Part shown: in pieces, positions 1-8,053 of the stretch
Layout of the letters: every line of letters starts with the position of its first letter
How positions within the stretch are numbered: the first letter of the stretch is position 1
NCBI GenBank assembly: GCA_002367355.1
Contig: DFBQ01000099.1
Location: forward strand, 12,127-31,498
DNA from: Deltaproteobacteria bacterium UBA3076
GTDB lineage: Bacteria > Desulfobacterota > Dissulfuribacteria > Dissulfuribacterales > UBA3076
DNA length: 19,372 bases
Direction: 5' to 3'
Position numbers and translations under genes: made by a program
The notes under the pieces: generated by a model
The model's database searches: none
Told to the model about the DNA's origin: nothing
The model's input: only the letters and a program-made list of their open reading frames with translations

Positions 1-885
1 TGCGGTGCCCTGTGAACGCTTACTCCTTGTATCGAAAAGGCGCGCTAACGGTTCAACCACAGGTCCGCCTGTAGACAGGTCGACCAGACCAACCCCGGCC
101 TTTTTGAGCAGATCGCACAGGTTGGCATCCTGATCTTTTAGGTAATTACGCCACTTTTCCCTCAGGACCTTGCTTCCTGTATTGATCAATGCCACCTGCC
201 CTGTTTCCGGGTCCCTGATGGTCGCAAAGCCCACATCGGGAAGTTCTTTTTCCGCAGGGTCGGATAGCCGAATTATTGTGAGATCATGTTTTTTTGCAGT
301 CATCCTTAAGGATTTTTCAAAGCCGGTATCCATACAGTCGGATATCAAAAATACGATCGCATGACGCCGTATGACCCGGTTTAAATAGATAAGAACCGTC
401 TCCATATTAGTGGTCAGGTCTTGGGGCTCATATGTAAATATTTCCTTAATGAGCCTCCACACATGGGACGTCCCTTTTTTGGGCGGGATGAACTTTTCCA
501 CCTTGGAGCTGAACAGAATGGCACCCACCTTGTCATTAGTCCTGATAGCCAGAAAGGCCAGCATCCCGGCTACAGTAGCTAAGAGTTCTCTTTTGAACTC
601 ACTTCTGGTCCCAAACAGAAGGGAGCCGGAGAGGTCTAACAGGAGTATAATAGTGAGCTCCCTCTCCTCGTGAAAGACCTTCACAAAGGGACGGCCAAAG
701 CGGGCGGAGACGTTCCAGTCAATGGTCCGTATATCATCACCGGGCTGGTATTCCCTGACCTCGGCAAACTCAACCCCACGGCCCTTAAAGGCACTTTCAT
801 ACTGACCTGCAAACATGTCACTGGCCAGGCGCCTGGTCTTGAAATGAAACCTTTGAATCTTTTTTAGGACTTCTTCAGGGATCAT
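1..885 (-). CDS. DUF58 domain protein, C-terminus cut by window edge
   Basis: The reading frame runs from ATG at 885 to base 1 without a stop (295 codons). It carries the DUF58 hallmark EYQPGDDIRTIDWNVSAR near residues 45-62, and then a von Willebrand factor A-like core with a metal-site-type segment LLDLSGSLLFG. Members usually have about 290-300 residues, so only a few codons should be missing. DUF58 proteins are almost always encoded beside MoxR AAA+ ATPases and are thought to work with them as chaperone partners in envelope or metalloenzyme maturation; the exact client is unknown. The ATG lies one base after the moxR stop codon, so the two genes are very probably translationally coupled. 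The family call is firm and the function is not. Confidence 0.9.
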   Translation of the reverse strand, partial: MIPEEVLKKIQRFHFKTRRLASDMFAGQYESAFKGRGVEFAEVREYQPGDDIRTIDWNVSARFGRPFVKVFHEERELTIILLLDLSGSLLFGTRSEFKRELLATVAGMLAFLAIRTNDKVGAILFSSKVEKFIPPKKGTSHVWRLIKEIFTYEPQDLTTNMETVLIYLNRVIRRHAIVFLISDCMDTGFEKSLRMTAKKHDLTIIRLSDPAEKELPDVGFATIRDPETGQVALINTGSKVLREKWRNYLKDQDANLCDLLKKAGVGLVDLSTGGPVVEPLARLFDTRSKRSQGTA

Positions 886-886
886 C

Positions 887-1867
887 TCAAGGGACCTCTA
901 TCCGCTCCAGCAATATCTTTATAAGGTCATCAGTGCTCTTTCCCTCAGCCTCTGCTTCATAGCTCAGGATGATCCGGTGCCGAAGCACATCCGGGGCCAT
1001 GGATTTGACATCTTGTGGGGTCACGTAACCACGGCCGTTCAGGAATGCATGGGCGGTCGATGCCTGTCCAAGCCATATAGAAGCCCTGGGTGAGGCACCG
1101 TAGCTGATCATCGGCCCCAGCTCCAGACCAAAATCTTCAGGGCTTCGAGTGGCCCTGGAGATACGCACGATATAGTCCACGATTTTTTCTTCCATATGGA
1201 TAGACCGCATCGTCTCCTTGGCCGATTCAATTTGGGACACATCCACCACACCATTGGCGCCTTCAATAACCGCCCTGTTAACGCGCTGCATTATTTCCTT
1301 TTCTTCCTCAGCCGAAGGATAACCAACCTTGATCTTCAGCATAAAACGGTCAATCTGGGCCTCAGGAAGGGGATAGGTCCCCTCTTGTTCAATGGGATTC
1401 TGGGTGGCAAGGACCAGAAATGGGCTTTCGAGAAAAAAGGTAGTCTCCCCGATGGTTACCTGCTGTTCCTGCATGGCCTCGAGGAGGGCACTCTGTACCT
1501 TTGCCGGCGCCCGATTGATCTCGTCTGCCAGTATGATGTTGTGAAAGATAGGGCCTTTCTTTATCTCAAAAGAGGCGCTGTCGGGCCGGTAGACCTGGGT
1601 CCCCAGGATGTCGGCAGGCAGCAGGTCCGGTGTAAACTGGATCCTCTGAAACGTTGTCCTGATAGTCGCAGCCAGGGTTTTAACCGCCGTTGTCTTGGCC
1701 AGACCCGGAAGGCCCTCCAGGAGCAAGTGGCCATTACACAAAAGCCCGATCAACATCCTCTCCATGAGGTTTCTCTGGCCTACTACGACCTTCTCTATCT
1801 CCGCCATTATCTGCCGGAGAACCAAGCTCTCCTTTTCGACCCTTTGAGTAATTTCCTGGATATCCAT
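887..1867 (-). CDS. MoxR family AAA+ ATPase
   Basis: A 326-residue AAA+ ATPase of the MoxR family. Walker A is GLPGLAKTT at about residues 52-60, Walker B is IILADE at 111-116, and the family signature LATQNPIEQEGTYPLPEAQ lies near 153-171. MoxR proteins act as chaperone-like ATPases for folding or metal insertion of partner complexes, usually with a DUF58 and VWA proteins encoded next door, as here. The start is set at ATG 1867 (MDIQEITQ) because AAGGAA lies eight bases upstream and the length fits the family. The frame stays open for 40 more codons upstream, but that part is low-complexity and overlaps the end of a decayed transposase. This gene heads the moxR-DUF58 operon. Confidence 0.93.
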   Translation of the reverse strand: MDIQEITQRVEKESLVLRQIMAEIEKVVVGQRNLMERMLIGLLCNGHLLLEGLPGLAKTTAVKTLAATIRTTFQRIQFTPDLLPADILGTQVYRPDSASFEIKKGPIFHNIILADEINRAPAKVQSALLEAMQEQQVTIGETTFFLESPFLVLATQNPIEQEGTYPLPEAQIDRFMLKIKVGYPSAEEEKEIMQRVNRAVIEGANGVVDVSQIESAKETMRSIHMEEKIVDYIVRISRATRSPEDFGLELGPMISYGASPRASIWLGQASTAHAFLNGRGYVTPQDVKSMAPDVLRHRIILSYEAEAEGKSTDDLIKILLERIEVP

Positions 1868-1925
1868 ATGGTTTTTCCTTTTTTGCTTTGAATTCCTTAT
1901 CTTAGCCTTTTGCAGAATTCGATTT

Positions 1926-2567
1926 TCAAGGAAGCAATTCCCCCTTTCCCTCCTTTTTTGAAGGCGGAAGCTCCGGATTCTTGACAAACGCTACCACTGC
2001 ATCCCAATCATTGAGAATTTCCTTGGCCAATGCTCTCAATTTGAAATGTTTTTCTTCAGATCCCAGGTTGCAAGCCCTTTTGAGTCTGGCGAGGATGAGG
2101 CTGCATTTTCTGCCACCCCCGCCCTCCTCAGCCATGGCTTTTATGAGCCCCCTGAGCTCTCGTAAAAACCAATCTCCCATCTTTTGAGCCTTTTCATCCA
2201 CTGCACCGCTAAGGGCAATTGCTTTTCGGATGAGATGGGCCAAGCAGCGCTGCCGTTTTTCATAGCTTCGATATGCTAAATAACCGTCTGTCATCAGCCA
2301 TCCTATAAAGGCTGAGGTGATCAGCTTTAACAGCTCCTCCTTTTTTCTGGTTCCAATATAAAATACAGCAATTCTCTTCGAAATGGCCACCCACAGCCAT
2401 TTAAATCAACCCTTTTCATACCAGGGAGTTTCATCAAGGTTAACAATTTTTTGTTCTTGCAGCTCTTCTACCAGTTGTTCAACAACCGGATAGCAGACCA
2501 CACCAGCCTCACGAATGCATTTGTCAATGGTGCCCACTGACAATTCTGTACTCAACCAATAGCACAG
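1926..2567 (-). pseudogene. IS66-family transposase remnant
   Basis: Read on the minus strand, the frame gives LSTELSVGTIDKCIREAG, LDETPWYEKG, then a TGA at 2406-2408, then FKWLWVAISKRIAVFYIG and TDGYLAYRSYEKRQRCLAHLIRKA, ending at NPELPPS. These are consecutive blocks of the IS66 TnpC DDE transposase. The TGA is in frame, so the break is a nonsense mutation and not a frameshift. A TAG at 2568-2570 marks where homology ends upstream. The N-terminal zinc-finger part is missing. The C-terminus also stops just where the family usually continues with NNxAERALR, and it is replaced by a lysine/glycine-rich tail from A/G-rich DNA. No IS66 accessory genes or terminal repeats were seen. It is dead. 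Confidence 0.85.
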
Positions 2568-2821
2568 CTAATAGAAAATTCTGAAAAAGCTGTCAAAGCT
2601 TTCAAAAAATTACTTAGGTTTCACGATGTTCTTACTATCTTATTTAGCCTGGATTTCTTGGTACAATTTTTATTAGAGAATCCTTGTAGTAGAATAGCCC
2701 TTAGTGGGTTTATAGTTGCAGGAATATGTATACCAATGCGACTAGATATTATCCTTCTTAGTATACTTATCGACGATAAAAGAAAAAGAATTATCGAAGT
2801 AATGAAGGAAACTCGCTCTGG
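2568..2821 (+). other. AT-rich insert with possible membrane-protein fragment
   Basis: About 250 bases, visibly more AT-rich than the surroundings, separate the truncated transposase from the truncated antitoxin. On the plus strand the frame is open from 2541 to 2846. It has no good start codon, and reads a charged segment (ENSEKAVKAFKKLLRFHD) followed by hydrophobic stretches such as LTILFSLDFLVQFLL and ALSGFIVAGICI, then a charged end (DDKRKRIIEVMKE). This looks more like a real protein piece than the low-complexity minus-strand frame over the same bases. I recognise no family. It may be an internal fragment of a membrane protein left by an insertion. Confidence 0.25.
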
Positions 2822-2929
2822 GGCAACAGGTCGGCCTTTACGGTAAACACGAAGCACATCTCCCTGTTCCACCGCGTCAAAACAGGCTTTTGTATGTTTT
2901 CTCAATTCTGCGACATTGATTTCCTGCAT
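2822..2929 (-). pseudogene. Truncated Phd/YefM-type antitoxin
   Basis: The first 36 codons from ATG 2929 give MQEINVAELRKHTKACFDAV and then VYRKGRPVA. This is the N-terminal DNA-binding half of Phd/YefM antitoxins, where a helix is followed by a GxxVxVxRxGRPVA-type strand. AGGAG lies nine bases before the ATG and sets this start, although the frame is open for 30 more codons upstream. After PVA the similarity stops abruptly at the AT-rich insert; the frame continues to 2621 with unrelated hydrophobic sequence. The toxin-binding half and any toxin gene are missing, so this is a relic of a type II toxin-antitoxin module. Confidence 0.65.
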
Positions 2930-3153
2930 TTGTTCGGCTCCTATGGAATTAAGGACCCGTAAAGGAATAACTCCTCGGTTTTGCATCTCATCTTCAGGCC
3001 ATCTTTGATCGATTTTCAATCACAAAATCCTCAACATAATACTGATATGCCTGCGGTTTTGCTCAATCAAATCGATCAAATCCGACCTAAATCTGAGCGC
3101 GAATTCCAATGACTTATTCCTTTAAGGATCCTAAGAAGTTAGATCTGGGTGTA

Positions 3154-3453
3154 CTATAGGTTGTTCGATGCGACAAATGGATTTTCCAGGGGGGAGAGGA
3201 TTTCCTGTTTGCTTTGTTGAATTTGGGGGAATGGACGCTCTCCAAATGAAAATTCATCCGGATACCGCCGAAGCTCCTTCATGGAATTGTCAGAAAGGCT
3301 TCGATCCTGTTCGACTTTCAGGCAGCGTCCGCCGCTAACTGATTGCCACCATAGAATGGGGATGTTGTTTTGAAGTGCTTTTTTGCTGATGTGCGCATTC
3401 ATCTGATAGGTGAAGATACGCATAACTCCATTGGTGAGTCTGCAAAATCCCAT
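3154..3453 (-). CDS. Doubtful small ORF downstream of tRNA-Glu
   Basis: A 99-codon minus-strand frame starting at ATG 3453 (MGFCRLTNGVMRIFTYQMNA), with a second possible start at 3423. I recognise no family. It contains no clear membrane segment, signal peptide or repeat. The same frame reads back through the tRNA gene, which shows that its openness upstream is accidental. It is listed only because it fills an otherwise empty stretch. It could be the degraded end of a mobile-element gene next to the tRNA, or chance. Confidence 0.15.
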   Translation of the reverse strand: MGFCRLTNGVMRIFTYQMNAHISKKALQNNIPILWWQSVSGGRCLKVEQDRSLSDNSMKELRRYPDEFSFGERPFPQIQQSKQEILSPLENPFVASNNL

Positions 3454-3489
3454 GGCCCTGAGGAAGAGAACAATACCTGTTTTTATTAA

Positions 3490-3565
3490 TGGCGGTCCCA
3501 AGGGGAATCGAACCCCTGTTTCCGGCGTGAGAGGCCAGCGTCCTAGACCCCTAGACGATGGGACC
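3490..3565 (-). tRNA. tRNA-Glu (anticodon CTC)
   Basis: The minus strand folds into a full cloverleaf of 76 bases including an encoded CCA. The acceptor stem is GGTCCCA paired with TGGGACC, followed by discriminator G and CCA. The anticodon arm is CTGGC-CTCTCAC-GCCGG, giving anticodon CTC. The T arm is CAGGG-GTTCGATT-CCCTT-like, with the standard GTTCGA. It reads GAG codons. No second copy of its 3' end was found in the window, so there is no sign of a flanking att site. Confidence 0.95.
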
Positions 3566-3650
3566 GTTATGTAATGATGGAAAGGAAAATAAATGGCCCC
3601 GATCATTATGTCAACCCTAAAGATAACCGTTCATGGGATATGAGGGGCAA

Positions 3651-3800
3651 GGGGCATAAGCGCTAAATTGTTTTGTAAACGTTCACCGGTTACATTTATG
3701 CTGTACGGAATTGTTTTAAAAGATGAACGTTGAACGTTGGACGTTCGATGTTCATTAGTCCACCCGGTGCAAAAACAACTTAGCGCTTATACTATGCCCC
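3651..3800. repeat. Small inverted-repeat element with TAAGCGCTAA ends
   Basis: The left end GGGGCATAAGCGCTAAATTG (3651-3670) is matched by an inverted copy at 3772-3800 (AACTTAGCGCTTATA followed by CTATGCCCC, with a few inserted bases). Between them lies a GAACGTTGAACGTTGGACGT-type run at 3725-3744. The left 37 or so bases recur, with three mismatches and inverted, at 11720-11757. The layout is that of a non-coding miniature element or a dispersed palindromic repeat. It sits between tRNA-Glu and the end of the ampG-like gene. Confidence 0.6.
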
Positions 3801-3843
3801 CCATGGATTCCCTACCTATTATTTCAATGGTCATAGAAGTAGC

Positions 3844-5094
3844 TCATGAACCCTTTTCAAGACCTGATACCTGCTGCTTCATCCACCACAGGAGTATCAG
3901 TCCTGGAAGAGCCACCAAGGTTGTGATGAAAAAGAACTGAGGCCACCCCACCCAGTTGACCAAAAATCCTGATGGTGGCCCAACAAAGACCCTCCCCAAA
4001 GAGGCAAGGGCTGATAACAGGGCATACTGGGTTGCTGTAAAACGATGGTTACAGAGTGCCATAAGAAAGGCCACAAAGGCTGCTGTACCCATGCCCCCGG
4101 ATAGATTTTCAAAACCAACTGCGGCAATCATTGCTATGTAGCTCTTGCCGATCCATGCAAGCACCATGAAGGAAAGATTGGATACTGCCTGCAATATCCC
4201 GAAAAACATGAGCGCACCAAAGAGTCCGATTTTTGCCATGAGTCCTCCCCCTAACAGGGCACCCCCAATAGTGGCGACAAGACCAAACCCCTTGTTTATT
4301 GTCCCTACGTCAGTAGGGCTAAAACCAACTCCGCGGATAAGAAAGGCAGTAGTCAAGGTACCGGCAAAGGCATCCCCAAGCTTGTAAAGTACAATAAGCG
4401 CTAACATGGAAATAGCTGCCGGCCTTGAAAAAAATTCCTTTAAGGGGCCGGAAATAGCTTCCGCCATGCTCCCGGGCGGCGAAAGCAAAAGCCTTGGCTC
4501 CGGGCCCGCAACAGTTCCAATAATTCCCAATGACATGATACCTGCCATTAGAATATACGTGTTTTGCCAGCCTATGCGATCTGACAGTATGAGGGCCAAG
4601 GCCCCGGATACTAGCATGGCAATTCTGTAGCCGGCAACTGAGAGCCCAACCCCAAGACCCCGCTCCTTCTCCTCGAGCAGATCGGTCCGATAGGCATCAA
4701 TTACAATATCTTGAGATGCAGAACTAAAGGCCACCATCAGAGCAAGGCAGGCCATAAGGAAAGGAGCGCCCGCAGGAGCCGTGAAGGCCATGGCAAATAT
4801 CCCTAACACCAGGATTCCCTGAGTGAGTAGTATCCAGCCCCTGCGTCTTCCCAGCCACGGGGGGCAAAAGCGATCCATGACAGGTGACCAGAAAAACTTC
4901 AATGCGTACGGAATCCCGACAAGGGAAAAAAGGCCGATAGTGCGGATGTCCACACCACCCACTGTAAGCCATGCCTGCAATGTCCCGCTGGTCAAGGCCA
5001 GGGGAAGCCCTGAAGCAAACCCCAAGGGCAACATGACTGCCAGCCGTTTTGAGGCAAGGAACGGGATTAAAGATCTGGGGTGTGGAATACACAT
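3844..5094 (-). CDS. ampG: AmpG-like muropeptide MFS permease
   Basis: A 416-residue major-facilitator protein with about 12 hydrophobic segments. The N-terminal third carries the AmpG signature: LGFASGLPLALTSGTLQAWL near 24-43, then TIGLFSLVGIPYALKFFWSP (residues 52-71), then LGRRRGWILLTQ around 80-91. AmpG imports anhydro-muropeptides released from peptidoglycan so they can be recycled. This protein is shorter than E. coli AmpG (about 490 residues, 14 helices) but is the usual size for AmpG-like proteins in other proteobacteria. The start at 5094 has GGGAG about 13 bases upstream. It stands alone on the minus strand, and no other peptidoglycan-recycling gene is in the window. Transport of another substrate cannot be excluded. 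Confidence 0.88.
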   Translation of the reverse strand: MCIPHPRSLIPFLASKRLAVMLPLGFASGLPLALTSGTLQAWLTVGGVDIRTIGLFSLVGIPYALKFFWSPVMDRFCPPWLGRRRGWILLTQGILVLGIFAMAFTAPAGAPFLMACLALMVAFSSASQDIVIDAYRTDLLEEKERGLGVGLSVAGYRIAMLVSGALALILSDRIGWQNTYILMAGIMSLGIIGTVAGPEPRLLLSPPGSMAEAISGPLKEFFSRPAAISMLALIVLYKLGDAFAGTLTTAFLIRGVGFSPTDVGTINKGFGLVATIGGALLGGGLMAKIGLFGALMFFGILQAVSNLSFMVLAWIGKSYIAMIAAVGFENLSGGMGTAAFVAFLMALCNHRFTATQYALLSALASLGRVFVGPPSGFLVNWVGWPQFFFITTLVALPGLILLWWMKQQVSGLEKGS

Positions 5095-5315
5095 ATAAAG
5101 AGAGACTCCCTCTTCTGTAAAAATTCTGAATTCTTTATGTTACTCTTCCATTTCTTAAAGTACATATTTATTACAAAGACGCAGAGATGCAAAAAAGAGA
5201 GAATTCTCTGTACACTGTAGTAAATAAACAAAACTTAAAACATGAAATCCTTCAAACACGAGTTCCCCTTCAAAAGGTCCTGGCAGATCTATAACCTCTT
5301 TATTCTAATCTTAAA
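5095..5315. other. Intergenic stretch, no gene seen
   Basis: An AT-rich spacer upstream of the ampG-like gene. It must carry that gene's promoter, but I cannot point to one with confidence. A short piece (AAAGACGCAGAGATGCA) resembles the CTCTGCGT-type repeat seen at 16.8-18.1 kb in reverse complement. No RNA gene or conserved reading frame was seen. Confidence 0.5.
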
Positions 5316-5338
5316 AACCTGGTCTTCATGGCCAGGTT
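5316..5338. repeat. Hairpin AACCTGG/CCAGGTT, possible IS200/IS605 left end
   Basis: A perfect 7-base-pair stem (AACCTGG at 5316-5322, CCAGGTT at 5332-5338) with a 9-base loop. It lies about 85 bases before the TnpA stub, where IS200/IS605 elements carry the subterminal hairpin recognised by TnpA. On the minus strand the hairpin is followed by TTTTT, so it could also end a minus-strand transcript, but there is no minus-strand gene to its right that needs one. Confidence 0.35.
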
Positions 5339-5422
5339 AGAGTATAAAGGCTTTGCCGTTTGAATGACTCAATGTTATCTCAATGCGGAATTGCTCCCAC
5401 AGCCTTAGACAAGGAGTAATAA

Positions 5423-5545
5423 ATGTGTAGATTCAGAAAGCTGGCACGAACTATTTGGTATTACCAATACCATATTGTTTGGATTCCAAAATTGCCGAAG
5501 AAGCAACCAATTGTATCAGAGCTTTTCAGAGCAACAACACGCTGA
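5423..5545 (+). pseudogene. IS200/IS605 TnpA (Y1 transposase) N-terminal stub
   Basis: ATG 5423 has a good AAGGAG six bases upstream and opens a 40-codon frame reading LARTIWYYQYHIVWIPKLPK, which is the N-terminal strand of the Y1 single-strand transposase TnpA. It then loses similarity and stops at TGA 5543. The HUH motif and the catalytic tyrosine are absent, so the enzyme is dead. The frame after the stop is continuous with the following exporter gene. The deletion that removed the rest of tnpA may therefore have set the present upstream region of that gene. Confidence 0.7.
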
Positions 5546-5596
5546 AGCACTGGAATCAAACGTATAGATCGATCATTTATTCTTGGTCCTGAGCCC

Positions 5597-6628
5597 ATGA
5601 TAAGTTTTTTAGAGGAAAGCTTTACTCACGCCCTGATGATTACCGGCTTTGTCTTTATGATGATGCTGGTGATTGAGTATCTGAACGTCCTTTCCAGGGG
5701 ATTATTTCATCAGGAACTCCACGGCAGCCGTTTAAAACAGTATCTGCTGGCTGGTTTTTTAGGAGCAACTCCCGGCTGTCTCGGAGCCTTCGCGGCAGTT
5801 ACCCTTTATTCCCACAGGGTGTTCAGTATGGGAGCTGTGGTGGCCGCTATGATTGCCACCAGCGGAGATGAGGCCTTCATCATGTTGTCCATGATTCCCG
5901 AGAAGGCCCTATTAATTTTTTTCATCTTGTTTCTGATAGGTATTTTTTCAGGTTTTCTGACCGATACCTTGCTCGGAGATAAGGCGATCAGTCGATCAGG
6001 ATGTCAACAAGAATTCGAACTACATGAAGAAGATGTGTGTCACTGTTTTCCCTGGGGACGTATAAAAGAGCAATGGACACATTGCTCCGTGGCCCGCGGA
6101 GTGCTGTCCGTCACTTTGGTATTGTTTCTTCTCGGAATACTCAGCGGCAAGCTGGGGCCGACTGCCTGGAACTGGATCAGAATCACCCTCTTCATGGTCT
6201 CAGGAGTGGCGCTTTTTATCGTATCCACAGTGCCGGATCATTTCTTGGAGGAACATCTGTGGGAACATATAGCAAAAATCCACGTTCCACGAATATTCTT
6301 CTGGTCCTTCGGAGCGTTATTCCTTATGCACATTCTTATTGATCAACTTCACCTTGAAGGCTGGATGCAGCAAAACCAGCTTATCATATTGGCAGTTGCG
6401 TGCCTGGTTGGGCTCATCCCGGAATCAGGTCCGCACCTGATATTTCTCACCCTGTTTTATCAAAATGCCATACCCTTCAGCATCCTGCTGGCAAGCTCCG
6501 TGGTGCAAGATGGTCATGGCATGTTGCCTATGCTTGCTGAATCCCGCCTTGATTTTTTCAAAATCAAGGGCATCAATTTATTTGTCGGGTTATGCGTTGG
6601 TCTTACAGGTTATTTGACCGGATGGTAA
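5597..6628 (+). CDS. Putative ten-helix heavy-metal exporter (ArsP_2 family)
   Basis: A 343-residue polytopic membrane protein matching the 'putative 10TM heavy-metal exporter' or putative manganese transporter group (Pfam ArsP_2). Each half has the same plan. TPGCLGAF (58-65) and SGDEAF (89-94) in the first half correspond to IPESGPH (274-280) and QDGHGMLPML (304-313) in the second, with the loops facing each other as expected for an internally duplicated transporter. The central hydrophilic loop carries HEEDVCHCF (143-151), a likely metal-binding patch. Substrate is unproven; arsenic, manganese and other metals have been suggested for the family. The ribosome-binding site before ATG 5597 is weak (CCTGAG), and a tnpA relic lies just upstream. 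Confidence 0.75.
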   Translation: MISFLEESFTHALMITGFVFMMMLVIEYLNVLSRGLFHQELHGSRLKQYLLAGFLGATPGCLGAFAAVTLYSHRVFSMGAVVAAMIATSGDEAFIMLSMIPEKALLIFFILFLIGIFSGFLTDTLLGDKAISRSGCQQEFELHEEDVCHCFPWGRIKEQWTHCSVARGVLSVTLVLFLLGILSGKLGPTAWNWIRITLFMVSGVALFIVSTVPDHFLEEHLWEHIAKIHVPRIFFWSFGALFLMHILIDQLHLEGWMQQNQLIILAVACLVGLIPESGPHLIFLTLFYQNAIPFSILLASSVVQDGHGMLPMLAESRLDFFKIKGINLFVGLCVGLTGYLTGW

Positions 6629-6668
6629 CAAAACGGTACGATCAAAATTATAATAAAAAGAGGAAGCT

Positions 6669-8048
6669 ATGAAAATAATCGTTGCAGGAACCGGTTATGT
6701 AGGTCTTGTACATGCTGCAGTGTGTTCAGAATATGGCCACGAAGTGTATGCGTATGACATTGACGCTGACAAGATTAAGGCATTTTCGACCGGTCAGACT
6801 GAAGAGATTGAAAAATACGTCAATGAACCAGGATTGACTAATATTATCAAGGAAACACTTGGCAAATACCTATTCTTTACTCCTGATTTGAACTCAATCA
6901 TAGAAGGTGCTGATGCTATTTTCATGTGTTTGCCGACTCCTCCAAATCTGGATGGCTCCACTAATCTTACTTATTACAATGCCGCGGCTGAAAATATTGC
7001 CATGACAGCTGCAAAAAGGAAAGACAAGCGCAGGATTGTTTTTGTGAATAAAAGCACTGTACCTATTGGGACAGCACGACACCTGCAGGAGATCGTGGAT
7101 ACCCATGGTGTGGAAAACTTTGGGGTTGCTTCAAATCCTGAATTCCTGGCAGAGGGAACGGCCGTCGCTCAGGCACGAAGTCCGGACCGGGTTGTAGTAG
7201 GTTGCGACTACGAAGAGGACTTTAAAATTCTTCGCAGGGTATACTCCCAATTTGTCAATCACGTTCGAATAAAATACATAGAGACCACACCTGAGTCTGC
7301 GGAAGCAATTAAGTACGTTGCCAACACCTTGCTTCTCACCTACATATCCTTCTGGAATGGCGTGGGAGCGAAGATTGGGGAAAAATACCCCAATGTCAAA
7401 ATAGATGACCTTAGACTCGGAGTTACGGCAGACGACAGAATAAGTACCTGGGGATCATTTGTAAGCAACGGAGCAGGTGGAAGTTGTTTCGGGAAAGATA
7501 TCGCTTCATTAATTTATCAAATGCGAAAAGTAAACGTGAGCACGAAGATGCTTGAAGCTTCCTATGAAGTTAACGAATTTCAAAAAGTTTACCTCATTGA
7601 CAGGGCCATAACCGAGGCCGGGTTCCAGTTCAATAACAAGACAATTGCTGTATTGGGTTTGGCATTCAAGAAACACACGAACGACATGCGGGATGCTTCT
7701 TCCATCAAAGTTATCGAATCTCTGCTGGGAAAAGGGGTGGCCAAGATAAAAGCTTACGACCCTTTAGCAATTGAGACTGCAGCAGCCGAGTTTTCCATAT
7801 CTAAAAACATCCTTTTTGAAAAAATTGACTATTTCCATACAGCCAAAGAGGCATTGGAAGGATCTCACGCGCTTTTCGTTTCCTCTGACTGTGAAGAATT
7901 CCGGGGACTTTCCCGGACTATCGAGGAGAATGTTGAACCACCTTATCTGGTAATGGACGGGCGGCGTATGATTCCTGATTTCGAAGAAATGGTTTCCAAA
8001 GGGTTCAGCTATTTGGCAGTGGGCGCGATGGCTACGAAACCAGAGTAA
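6669..8048 (+). CDS. ugd: UDP-glucose 6-dehydrogenase family nucleotide-sugar dehydrogenase
   Basis: A 459-residue NAD-dependent dehydrogenase. The Rossmann motif GTGYVGLVHA is at residues 7-16, the substrate-loop NPEFLAEGTAV at 156-166, and the catalytic cysteine C273 in GAGGSCFGKD. GLAFKKHTNDMRDASS marks the C-terminal UDP-binding domain. The family oxidises UDP-glucose to UDP-glucuronate for capsule, exopolysaccharide or LPS sugars; use of another UDP sugar (UDP-ManNAc or UDP-GlcNAc) cannot be fully excluded. AGAGGAAG seven bases or so before ATG fixes the start. The gene follows the metal exporter by 40 bases and precedes rmlA-rmlC on the same strand, with a hairpin repeat in between. Confidence 0.92.
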   Translation: MKIIVAGTGYVGLVHAAVCSEYGHEVYAYDIDADKIKAFSTGQTEEIEKYVNEPGLTNIIKETLGKYLFFTPDLNSIIEGADAIFMCLPTPPNLDGSTNLTYYNAAAENIAMTAAKRKDKRRIVFVNKSTVPIGTARHLQEIVDTHGVENFGVASNPEFLAEGTAVAQARSPDRVVVGCDYEEDFKILRRVYSQFVNHVRIKYIETTPESAEAIKYVANTLLLTYISFWNGVGAKIGEKYPNVKIDDLRLGVTADDRISTWGSFVSNGAGGSCFGKDIASLIYQMRKVNVSTKMLEASYEVNEFQKVYLIDRAITEAGFQFNNKTIAVLGLAFKKHTNDMRDASSIKVIESLLGKGVAKIKAYDPLAIETAAAEFSISKNILFEKIDYFHTAKEALEGSHALFVSSDCEEFRGLSRTIEENVEPPYLVMDGRRMIPDFEEMVSKGFSYLAVGAMATKPE

Positions 8049-8053
8049 AATAT

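Noticed and set aside
1196..1891. Long plus-strand frame opposite moxR
   Set aside because: It is a shadow of the moxR coding sequence, which has all family motifs on the minus strand.
2406..2408. TGA in the transposase as a selenocysteine or recoding site
   Set aside because: IS66 enzymes have no selenocysteine, the residue is not catalytic, and both gene ends are also truncated. It is a simple nonsense mutation.
3490..3565. tRNA-Glu as an integration site for an island reaching into 1.9-3.0 kb
   Set aside because: No integrase gene and no duplicated tRNA 3' end were found.
3566..3606. A minus-strand reading frame that starts before and runs through tRNA-Glu
   Set aside because: It covers the whole cloverleaf. 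The openness upstream of 3453 is accidental.
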